Origin: Ferrovibrio sp.
Lineage (GTDB): Bacteria; Pseudomonadota; Alphaproteobacteria; Ferrovibrionales; Ferrovibrionaceae
Direction: 5' to 3'
NCBI RefSeq assembly: GCF_025869515.1
Contig: NZ_JAOZVR010000098.1
Span: 1 to 48,068, forward strand
DNA: 48,068 nt
Shown: positions 29,547 through 35,663 of the stretch, one piece after another
How the letters are laid out: each line of letters opens with the position of its first letter
Numbering within the stretch: the stretch's first letter is position 1
Made by a program: the position numbers and the translations under genes
The notes under the pieces: model-generated
The model's database searches: none
The model's input: the letters and a program-made list of their open reading frames with translations, nothing else
What the model was told of the DNA's origin: nothing

Positions 29547-29981
29547 ATGGCGAAGTTTGACCTTCATTCGAATATTGATGCCAAGCGCGGCATCTCTCCG
29601 GCCGCGGCGGGCACTGACAACACTGCTTATGTCTCTCAGATCGTCGACACTCGCGGTTACGGCTCGGTCGAGTGGCTGACCCTTATCGGCGCCAACACCG
29701 ACGCCGACGCCACGTTCGTGACGCTCGTTGAAGACGGCGACGCCTCGAACCTCTCTGATGCCGCCGCGGTTGTGGATGCTGAACTGCTCGGCACCGAGGC
29801 TCTCGCCGGCTTCGCGTTCGATGACGACAACGAAATCCGCAAGATTGGCTACATCGGCAACAAGCGCTACGTCCGCGTGACCATCACTCCGGCAAACAAC
29901 GCGGCGGGCAATATTTACGTCGCTGGTGTCTGGCTGCTGGGTCATCCGACCCTTGCCCCGACCGCCAACCCGCCGGTTTGA
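29547..29981 (+). CDS. Structural protein of head region (144 aa)
   Basis: The protein is strand-rich with conserved-looking segments YVSQIVDTRGYGSVEWLTLIG and ADATFVTLVEDGD. It ends with RKIGYIGNKRYVRVTITPAN and GVWLLGHPTL. Phages of this kind have a small structural protein just after the capsid, often a head decoration or head-tail factor. No named family can be assigned with confidence. AAGGAG precedes the ATG. Confidence 0.75.
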   Translation: MAKFDLHSNIDAKRGISPAAAGTDNTAYVSQIVDTRGYGSVEWLTLIGANTDADATFVTLVEDGDASNLSDAAAVVDAELLGTEALAGFAFDDDNEIRKIGYIGNKRYVRVTITPANNAAGNIYVAGVWLLGHPTLAPTANPPV

Positions 29982-29983
29982 GT

Positions 29984-30211
29984 GTGGCTACCGTACTGAT
30001 GCCGTTCCCCTATGCGGGGGACGGCTACACAGTCGAATGGCTCAAGCCTGGCGATGAACGGGACTTCGGTGCCGTTGCGGCAGGGCTGGCGTCGGCTGGA
30101 TTGATCGCGGCGCCCAAAGCGCAAGACCCCTCCGAAAGCGAAACGCCGCCCGTGGCGCCAGAATCTGATGTCGAGCAGCCCAAGAAGCGTGGCCGTCCGT
30201 CCAGGAGTTAG
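29984..30211 (+). CDS. Small basic-tailed protein of head region (75 aa)
   Basis: The start is uncertain: TTG at 29978 overlaps the previous stop as TTGA, while GTG at 29984 is the conservative choice. The protein begins with a strand-rich portion (MPFPYAGDGYTVEWLKPGDERDFG) and ends in a disordered acidic then basic tail with KKRGRPSRS, an AT-hook-like peptide. The C-terminal tail may contact DNA in the head. No family is recognised. Confidence 0.65.
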   Translation: MATVLMPFPYAGDGYTVEWLKPGDERDFGAVAAGLASAGLIAAPKAQDPSESETPPVAPESDVEQPKKRGRPSRS

Positions 30212-30213
30212 TC

Positions 30214-30786
30214 ATGTTGAGCGTCGTTACCGCGCCGATCGACGACGTTGTGTCGTTGCCTGATGCCAAGCGGCACCTCCGCGTCGATTACGACGATGAC
30301 GACGCCTATATCGCCTCTCTCGTTGGGGCGGCGGTCGCCAATATAGACGGCCCGGAGGGGTGGCTTGGGCGGGCGCTTGGCGAGCAGTCGTTAGTGCTGA
30401 CCCTCGACGCATTCCCCTGTGGAAGACGGCGCCTTAGCATCCCTCTGCCGCCCCTGGTGTCGGTGGAGGCGGTCTCATATATCGACGGTAGCGGCACCGA
30501 GCAATCTCTTGCCGGCTTCCGTGTGTTCGGTGTCGGCGCTCCATACGGAGGTTACGTTCTGCCGCCCTTGGGGCAGGACTGGCCACGCACGCACTGCGAT
30601 CCGGGAAGCGTAACGGTTGAATTCACAGCTGGATACGGTAACGGCATCCCCGCGCCGGTACGGCATGCCATTCTGCTCATGATTGGCCATTGGTTTCGCA
30701 ACCGAGAGGCGGTCGAGGACGCAAAGTTGGCAGAACTGCCAATGGGCGTCGCCGCTCTTCTAAACCCGCTTCGCGTTTGGCGCTGA
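30214..30786 (+). CDS. Head-tail connector (gp6-like)
   Basis: The 190-residue protein opens DDVVSLPDAKRHLRVDYDDDD and AYIASLVGAAVANIDG, the start of gp6-like connector proteins. It ends with VRHAILLMIGHWFRNREAV, split as VRHAILLMIG and HWFRNREAV. These bind the portal as the first adaptor ring. The final LPMGVAALLNPLRVWR is typical of the group. It lies three bases after the previous gene and starts the head-completion module. Confidence 0.88.
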   Translation: MLSVVTAPIDDVVSLPDAKRHLRVDYDDDDAYIASLVGAAVANIDGPEGWLGRALGEQSLVLTLDAFPCGRRRLSIPLPPLVSVEAVSYIDGSGTEQSLAGFRVFGVGAPYGGYVLPPLGQDWPRTHCDPGSVTVEFTAGYGNGIPAPVRHAILLMIGHWFRNREAVEDAKLAELPMGVAALLNPLRVWR

Positions 30787-30849
30787 ACTTTAGTAATAGC
30801 ACATTGCCGGCCTGTGCCTGCTAAGTCATTCTTTCATATAGGAACCACA

Positions 30850-31116
30850 ATGGCATTTAGAAATATTAACGCTAGTCTTGCTGCTGGAGTTCCTACCCTT
30901 GTCATCTCCGCTCAAGCCGGAGATGTTGACGCTTGGGTTAATATTGACCCGAATGACACGTATTTTATTGGTGGACCTGGCGTAACCACGGCCAATGGCC
31001 TGCGGCTATTTGGCAGCAGCGCTAACACATTCCATACCAAGGTGCGCCCAGGTGATGAGTTATGGGCTATCTCCCAAAATTCTGTAGACGTAAACATTAT
31101 GGTTAGGAGCGCGTGA
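30850..31116 (+). CDS. Small unknown structural protein (88 aa)
   Basis: The ATG at 30850 follows ATAGGAACCACA; an upstream in-frame start at 30814 was not chosen. The protein is strand-rich (AFRNINASLAAGVPTLVIS, NDTYFIGGPGVTTANGLRL). Its codons are noticeably AT-richer than those of the connector gene before it. That suggests recent arrival. It may be a small head or tail protein. The last base of its stop overlaps the next gene. Confidence 0.6.
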   Translation: MAFRNINASLAAGVPTLVISAQAGDVDAWVNIDPNDTYFIGGPGVTTANGLRLFGSSANTFHTKVRPGDELWAISQNSVDVNIMVRSA

Positions 31117-31397
31117 TGCCCAGAAGCATTGCTTTGGCATCTGATACTGTTGGAGCTCAGGCCATGGCCGGGGCGGCTACCTTGACCGGTTATTCGGTTA
31201 GGGAAAGCGCCGCATCGGCAGCTGTTGCTACCGTCATATTGCGTCATGGAACTAGCGCCGCTGCCCCAGCCATTGCATTCATTGAGATTGGCGCAAACGC
31301 ATCGCAGACCGCCACCTTGCCCGCGATTGACTGCCCAAATGGCATCTTTGTGGATCGGGTAGCCGGCACTTCGGAGATATCGATCTTCGTTCTCTAG
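31116..31397 (+). CDS. Small unknown structural protein (93 aa)
   Basis: The ATG at 31116 overlaps the previous stop (TGATG). The protein is rich in alanine and threonine, with strands around AATLTGYSVRESAASAAVA and AIAFIEIGANASQTATLPA and an ending of SEISIFVL. This shape resembles small decoration-type proteins. The two genes 30850 and 31116 look like a pair. No family is recognised. Confidence 0.6.
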   Translation: MPRSIALASDTVGAQAMAGAATLTGYSVRESAASAAVATVILRHGTSAAAPAIAFIEIGANASQTATLPAIDCPNGIFVDRVAGTSEISIFVL

Positions 31398-31446
31398 TGC
31401 CTCATTCCTGCAAAAACTTGCCCGCGTAGGGCAATAGGACAATCCC

Positions 31447-31857
31447 ATGGCCGATCTTACCATCACTGCGACGAGTGTCGTCGCGGGCTCGAACTCCGTT
31501 ACCGAATCCGGTCTAGCCGGGGAGGCCGTCACCGCTGGCAAGGCGGTTTACAAGGCGGCTGCCACCAAGAAGTGGATGCTAGCCGACTCGAACAGCGCGA
31601 CTGCCGAGGCGCGCCTGGCCACTGGTATTGCGCTTACCGGGTCGTCTCTAAACCAGCCTGTGGTCGTGCACAAGAGCGGCGACATCACGATCGGTGCTAC
31701 GTTGACGGCGGGCCAGGCGGTGATGCTAAGCGACACTCCGGGCGGCCTTTGCCCACTGGCCGATGTCGGCTCTGGAGAATATGTGTGTCAGATCGGTTTA
31801 GCCAAGTCGACGACGACGCTGGCGGTCGATATCCAATACCCAGGTGTCAGTATGTAA
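31447..31857 (+). CDS. Capsid decoration or cement-like protein (DUF2190-like)
   Basis: The 136-residue protein has repeated strands with G-E-x-V-T-A-G-K-A-V-Y and then ALTGSSLNQPVVVHKSGDI. A late part reads TAGQAVMLSDTPGGLCPLA. This is the pattern of small beta-barrel capsid decoration proteins, similar to DUF2190. Such proteins sit on the outside of the capsid. AGGACA precedes the ATG. A TATAGGCG hairpin follows, then the broken homing endonuclease. Confidence 0.65.
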   Translation: MADLTITATSVVAGSNSVTESGLAGEAVTAGKAVYKAAATKKWMLADSNSATAEARLATGIALTGSSLNQPVVVHKSGDITIGATLTAGQAVMLSDTPGGLCPLADVGSGEYVCQIGLAKSTTTLAVDIQYPGVSM

Positions 31858-31865
31858 CTTGAAAG

Positions 31866-31885
31866 TATAGGCGCCAACGCCTATA
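31866..31885 (+). terminator. Eight-base hairpin after decoration gene
   Basis: TATAGGCG (31866-31873) pairs with CGCCTATA (31878-31885) around the loop CCAA. No clear T-run follows, so termination would be weak. It lies between the decoration-like gene and the broken homing endonuclease. Confidence 0.4.
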
Positions 31886-31978
31886 TACAGTTTGCTTGGC
31901 TAGGGTCTGCAGCCCGAAAAGAGTGTCATCCAGCACTCCTGCCAAGCACCTACATTTCTGGATCGAGAGGGATACTCG

Positions 31979-32730
31979 GTGTTCTACACTTACATTTGGC
32001 GCGACAGCGCGGGCTTGCCGTTCTACGTCGGCAAGGGCGGAAACGACAACGGCAAGCGCTCGCGCAATGTCTCTATGCGCTCAAAAGAGTTCAAGGCAAT
32101 TCACGCTAACGGCGGATGCACCGTCGAAATGGTTGATGAGTTTATCCTTGAGTCTCAGGCGTTTGCTCACGAATGTGAGTTGATTGAGCGCTACGGGCGG
32201 GCCGATAGGCTGGAAGGATGTTTGGTCAACCAGACTGACGGTGGCGACGGCGCGAGCGGGGCAACCCGTTCTCAGGATGCGAGGGGGAAAATTGCCGCGT
32301 CAAAAATCGGCAAGCCGCGACCGCAGTGGCTTAAAGATCACCTGAGCTTGCTTAAGTCTGGCGTGAAACTGTCCAGGAACACCGCACGGCCATATCCGCT
32401 GGCTTAACAGGACGGCCCGTAAGCCATGATACAAGGGAGAAAAAACGCGCTCTTCGCCTCGGCGTGAAAATGGGCCAGATGAGTCCTGAAGCGCTGGCTG
32501 CGTCAACTACGTCAGTGCGCAATCGTCCGCCAGCGTCAGGCATGAAGGGAGTGCGGTTTATCGAGAAAAGCGCCAGATGGGGTGCCAGGATAAAAATAAA
32601 CGGTAACGAGAAGCATATTGGCACCTTCGCATCTTCAGAAGAAGCCGCCAGCGCCTATGACGCCGCCGCTTATGCGGCGTGGGGCGACGACTATTACCTT
32701 AACTTTCCTCGGCAGAAGTTGTCCGCCTAG
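31979..32730 (+). pseudogene. Frameshifted GIY-YIG/AP2 homing endonuclease
   Basis: The first frame (31979-32407, GTG start) begins FYTYIWRDSAGLPFYVGKGG, a GIY-YIG domain like that of the intact gene at 25064. It ends within NUMOD3 repeats (ARGKIAASKIGKPRP). The homology continues in the -1 frame from about 32390: AISAGLTGRPVSHDTREK, then LRLGVKMGQMSPEA and an AP2 domain (MKGVRFIEKSARWGARIKI, KHIGTFASSEEAASAYD) to 32730. One missing base near 32385-32392 explains the break. No slippery heptamer is visible there, so it is probably a dead gene rather than a programmed frameshift. A sequencing error is the main alternative. Confidence 0.75.
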
Positions 32731-32813
32731 CCCTATAGGACACCCATCATGGCAACACCTACACGCCAAACTCGAGGTGCCATTCCAACCGTCGTTCGCC
32801 TTTGGTGGCCGTA

Positions 32814-33044
32814 GTGCCGCTGGCGCTCTTTAGTCGCGACTTCGACTTTAAGCCGCGCCCGGCAATCACCATCGCATTCCGGGCCGGATATGCCGGCCCG
32901 TTGACGGCCAAGGCGCTCGCAGCGGCGATTGCGGCGGGCGTGGCTACAGAAATCCAGAGGCCGGACAATGGCAGCAGCACCCAGCGGGGCTGGCGCGATG
33001 ACGCGCCTACTCTCGTGGCAGAAGCGCGTCGAGACGAACCCTGA
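32814..33044 (+). CDS. Small unknown phage protein (76 aa)
   Basis: The N-terminal part, FSRDFDFKPRPAITIAFRAG, and the following ALAAAIAAGVATEI match a small protein I have seen repeated in phage head-tail regions, whose function is unknown. The start is GTG at 32814, overlapping a TAG of a 21-codon frame (32749-32814) that begins after AGGACACCCATC. That little frame may be a leader peptide or a remnant. The C-terminal part overlaps the next gene by 77 bases, and that overlap makes the end of this protein less certain. Confidence 0.55.
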   Translation: MPLALFSRDFDFKPRPAITIAFRAGYAGPLTAKALAAAIAAGVATEIQRPDNGSSTQRGWRDDAPTLVAEARRDEP

Positions 33045-33333
33045 CGCGCCAGACGACTACGGCAACACCCGCTCCGACTGGGCCGAGCAATACCGCTGCC
33101 ATTCGCGGCGCATCCCCATGCGGGGCGGTGAGGGCGTGCAGGCTTCCCGCCTACAGGGAACGCAGCCCTATGTGCTGCAAATTCGGCAGTGTGAGGCGGC
33201 GAGGCTGATCCGTACAGACTGGCGTGCCGTGGATACCCGCAGCGGGCAGATATTGCAGGTCAAGACGATCACCGATCCGGACGACCGCGGTGCATATCTC
33301 GATATCATGGTTGTTGAAGGCGTAGCGGCCTGA
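32968..33333 (+). CDS. Head-tail adaptor (closure protein)
   Basis: The 121-residue protein contains WQKRVETNPDAPDDYGNTRSD, split here as WQKRVETNPDAPDDYG and NTRSDWAEQYRCHSRRIP. Then come LIRTDWRAVDTRSGQILQVKT and a final MVVEGVAA. This is the pattern of phage head-tail joining or closure proteins (gp16/SPP1-like), small beta barrels that cap the connector. Size and position after the gp6-like gene agree. AGAGG precedes the ATG. Confidence 0.82.
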   Translation: MAAAPSGAGAMTRLLSWQKRVETNPDAPDDYGNTRSDWAEQYRCHSRRIPMRGGEGVQASRLQGTQPYVLQIRQCEAARLIRTDWRAVDTRSGQILQVKTITDPDDRGAYLDIMVVEGVAA

Positions 33334-33346
33334 TGCCGGAGGCCGC

Positions 33347-33817
33347 ATGGCACGCACCGTTACAATCCTGAATCTGGCCAAACTCGACAAGAAACTCCGA
33401 CGTTTGCCGGAAGCCGCTGTGACCTCGATACGCGCAGCCATGGAGGCCGGCGCGATTGAGATCGTCGCTATGATGAAGCGGCTGGCGCCCGAAGATAGCG
33501 GCGACCTACGCGATAGCATCGGCTGGACCTGGGGCAAGAAGCCGAAATATGCGCAGGCCATAGCGGTCGCCAAGTCGAAACTCGGCGGGCAACTGACTAT
33601 CACGATTTACGCCGGCAATGAGCGCGTGCGCTACGCGCATCTAGTCGAGTTTGCCACGGCGCCGCACATAAATGGCGGCATGTTTCCGGGGACACAGCAT
33701 CCCGGCACAAAAGCGCAGCCATTCTTCTTTGTCTCGTGGCGGGCGTTGCGGAGGCCCGCGAAGACGCGGATCAACAAGGCCATTCGCACGTCAGTCAAGA
33801 AGGTCGCCGCAGCATGA
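33347..33817 (+). CDS. HK97 gp10-like tail completion/connector protein
   Basis: The 156-residue protein has an N-terminal helical part (LAKLDKKLRRLPEAAVTSI) and AGAIEIVAMMKRLAPEDSG. A strand-rich region follows (LRDSIGWTWGKKPKYAQAI, RYAHLVEFATAPH), ending QPFFFVSWRALRRPAKT. These segments are the signature of the gp10-like family found between head-tail adaptor and tail genes. Its stop overlaps the next start by four bases. Confidence 0.85.
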   Translation: MARTVTILNLAKLDKKLRRLPEAAVTSIRAAMEAGAIEIVAMMKRLAPEDSGDLRDSIGWTWGKKPKYAQAIAVAKSKLGGQLTITIYAGNERVRYAHLVEFATAPHINGGMFPGTQHPGTKAQPFFFVSWRALRRPAKTRINKAIRTSVKKVAAA

Positions 33818-34218
33818 CTGACACAATCCTTGAAATACAGGGTGCCGTGACGGCGCGGCTAAAAAACGACGGCACGGTGACCGGCCTGGTCGGCGCGCGT
33901 GTCTATGACAATGTGCCCCTTGGGGCGCCGCGGCCATACATCTCGTTTGGCCCCAGCGATGCTGTGTCGGACGATGCAGATTGCATCGACGCCGACGAGA
34001 TCACGCTGCAGATCGACTGCTGGTCGGAAGAGTCAGGCTTCGTGGAAGTGCGCCGCATTGCAGACGCGGTGCGGCGGGCGCTGAAAGACGAACTGGCCAT
34101 CAACAGCAATGCATTGGTGCTCTTCGAGCACCGGCAGACTCGCGTGTTTCGCGACAGCGACGCCACGATTAGCCACGCCGCGGTGACGTTTACCGCTGTC
34201 GTGGAGCGGGCCGCGTAG
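33814..34218 (+). CDS. Tail completion protein (DUF3168)
   Basis: The 134-residue protein shows the DUF3168 pattern: GAVTARLKNDGTVTGLVG, RVYDNVPLGAPRPYISFG, an ITLQIDCWSEESGF strand, VRRALKDELA and a last VTFTAVVERA strand. These proteins terminate the tail tube near the head. It overlaps gp10 by four bases. A strong terminator follows. Confidence 0.88.
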   Translation: MTDTILEIQGAVTARLKNDGTVTGLVGARVYDNVPLGAPRPYISFGPSDAVSDDADCIDADEITLQIDCWSEESGFVEVRRIADAVRRALKDELAINSNALVLFEHRQTRVFRDSDATISHAAVTFTAVVERAA

Positions 34219-34252
34219 GCGCCGCGCAACCAACCTAACCACCCCATGTCAC

Positions 34253-34282
34253 GGCCCGCCATTGAGCGGGCCTTTTCTTTTT
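34253..34282 (+). terminator. Intrinsic terminator between head-tail and tail genes
   Basis: GGCCCGC (34253-34259) pairs with GCGGGCC (34266-34272) with a six-base loop and TTTTCTTTTT directly after. This is one of the clearest terminators in the window and divides the head-completion genes from the tail genes. Confidence 0.9.
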
Positions 34283-34292
34283 GGAGGCCCGC

Positions 34293-34736
34293 GTGGCGAT
34301 TCCGCAGACTGCCCGCTTTGGAAAATTCCGTGTGCTCCTTGGCAACGGCGCCGACCCTGAAGTTTACGCCGCTCCGTGCGGGTTCACTTCGAAGTCGCTC
34401 AACCTTATCAAGAATCTGTCTGACGTCGCGATTCCGGATTGCGACGACCCGGATGCTGCTATCGCGCTGGCGCGTGACGTTCAGACCAATGACTGGAACG
34501 TCGGTGGCGAGGGCGTGCTTGCTGCGGCATCGGTTGCGACTTGGCTTGATGCTTATGACAGCACCGAGTCTGTCGCCGTGAAGATCGAGGTACAGTTCAC
34601 CTCCGGAACGATCACGTTCACCGGTAATGCCCACCTTGCCAGTTTCGGCCTTGGCGCCGAGCAGGGCGGCCGTGTCACCGTGTCTGTCGACCTGCAGGGC
34701 GACGGCCCGCTGACGCACGCTAGCACGATCGCGTAA
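34293..34736 (+). CDS. Major tail (tube) protein
   Basis: The GTG at 34293 is selected because GGAGG lies five bases upstream; a longer TTG-started frame would start in the terminator tail. The 147-residue protein is strand-rich with FGKFRVLLGNGADPEVYAAP, LNLIKNLSDVAIPDCDDP, DWNVGGEGVL and VKIEVQFTSGTITFTGN. This matches siphovirus tail tube proteins. Hexamer rings of it form the tail tube. It directly precedes the tail assembly chaperone, as expected. Confidence 0.85.
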   Translation: MAIPQTARFGKFRVLLGNGADPEVYAAPCGFTSKSLNLIKNLSDVAIPDCDDPDAAIALARDVQTNDWNVGGEGVLAAASVATWLDAYDSTESVAVKIEVQFTSGTITFTGNAHLASFGLGAEQGGRVTVSVDLQGDGPLTHASTIA

Positions 34737-35119
34737 TGAGCCGCGACGCGCGCATAGAGCTCGATTGGGCCGACGGGACGTATTCGTTCCGTCTGGCCTG
34801 GGCGCAGTTGGCCGAGCTCCAAGAGAAAACGGACGCTGGCCCATTCGTCGTGCTGCAGCGTCTGACGTCCGGTACGTGGCGTGTCGAGGACATCAGCCAC
34901 ACAATCCGCCTCGGGCTGATTGGCGGCGGCATGGCGCCCGCCGACGCTCTCAAGAAGGTACGCGCCTACGTCGAAGACCGCCCGCCGACCGAAAGCACCA
35001 TTTTCGCCCAAGGCATCCTAATGGCAGCCCTCTACGGCGCGCCGGAGGAAGACCTGGGAAACGCCGACGGGGTGGATCTGGTGGAGAGCGAATTGACGAC
35101 CTCCCCAACGGTAAGTTGA
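34736..35119 (+). CDS. Tail assembly chaperone, short form (gpG-like)
   Basis: The 127-residue protein begins ARIELDWADGTYSFRLAWA, then LQEKTDAGPFVVLQRL and HTIRLGLIGGGMAPADAL, the profile of tail chaperones in gene-transfer-agent-like tails. It would hold the tape measure during tail assembly. At 35056-35062 its reading frame contains G-GGA-AAC, a -1 slippery heptamer in the correct phase, allowing a longer product that continues in the next frame to 35292. The start overlaps the tail tube stop (TAATG). Confidence 0.82.
   Translation: MSRDARIELDWADGTYSFRLAWAQLAELQEKTDAGPFVVLQRLTSGTWRVEDISHTIRLGLIGGGMAPADALKKVRAYVEDRPPTESTIFAQGILMAALYGAPEEDLGNADGVDLVESELTTSPTVS
35056..35062 (+). promoter_or_regulatory. 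Programmed -1 ribosomal frameshift site GGGAAAC
   Basis: G-GGA-AAC follows the X-XXY-YYZ rule and lies in the zero frame of the chaperone gene (codons at 35057 and 35060). After a six-base spacer, GGGGTGG (35069-35075) can pair with CCTCCCC (35100-35106) with one mismatch, a possible stimulating hairpin. Shifting -1 joins the frame that ends at 35292. Lambda uses GGGAAAG at the same functional position (G/GT). Confidence 0.8.
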
Positions 35120-35292
35120 GATTCGCCCAGATTTACGGAGCCGGCGCGGCTATGGGTTTCACCCCGCAGCAGGTCGGAGACATGACCATGTGGCAGTTCA
35201 TGGCCGCTGCAGACGGGTACGCCAAGGCGAACAGCTCCGAAGATAGCGAACCGCCGAGCGAAGACTTCCTAGAATGGGCGCTTAGCGATTAG
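35062..35292 (+). CDS. Tail assembly chaperone, frameshift extension (gpGT-like)
   Basis: These are 76 codons in the -1 frame that would be fused to residues 1-109 of the short chaperone, making about 185 residues. The useful part reads LRFAQIYGAGAAMGFTPQQV and MWQFMAAADGYAKAN, the pattern of the tail chaperone (TAC) domain that in gene transfer agents follows the tail protein as a separate small gene. A TTG at 35116 overlapping the short form's stop could also start a 58-residue product. The frameshift reading is preferred because of the exact slippery site. Confidence 0.75.
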   Translation, partial: RRRGGSGGERIDDLPNGKLRFAQIYGAGAAMGFTPQQVGDMTMWQFMAAADGYAKANSSEDSEPPSEDFLEWALSD

Positions 35293-35645
35293 AACCCTGC
35301 CCTATAAGACGCAAGAAATGTGTTGGCCAGAGACAGCGTCTTCGCATCTTCGCTTCCATCTATAGAATACTCCGACAGAGCGTTCTTCTCATCAAATACG
35401 CACCTGCCGGTACCGCCTATTTTGGCGCCGTAGGCGTTGCTTGCTTCGTATTTGATAAGTGCCGTACGGATGATGTAATAATCGTTGTATTCATAAATTC
35501 GGAATGACGACGGCGTCCTGGCGAATTGCTTAGTTACTTCCGCGCATTCAGCGACGACCTTCGGTGTCTTTAATAACGTTGCGTAGGCCGCGACGCCGCA
35601 CCCGCTAACAAAAGCAGTTGCGGCAATGATTGTCCACGCCATCAT
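35289..35645 (-). CDS. Minus-strand lipoprotein-like moron (118 aa)
   Basis: This gene lies on the minus strand in the middle of the rightward tail module, between chaperone and tape measure. The N-terminus MMAWTIIAATAFVSGCGVAA holds a signal-like helix and a V-S-G-C that fits a lipobox, so the mature protein may be anchored by lipid. A later region, YNDYYIIRTALIKYEASNA, is mixed alpha-beta with two further cysteines. Codons are AT-richer than neighbours. ATGs at 35645 and 35642 are preferred over a GTG at 35657. It is likely a prophage-expressed moron, for example for surface modification or superinfection exclusion, but no family is recognised. Confidence 0.65.
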   Translation of the reverse strand: MMAWTIIAATAFVSGCGVAAYATLLKTPKVVAECAEVTKQFARTPSSFRIYEYNDYYIIRTALIKYEASNAYGAKIGGTGRCVFDEKNALSEYSIDGSEDAKTLSLANTFLASYRAGF

Positions 35646-35663
35646 TGCTGGTGCCACCCCTTT

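Noticed and set aside
28091..29548. Minus-strand open frame of 485 codons
   Set aside because: It is antisense to the major capsid gene and has no start signal or family.
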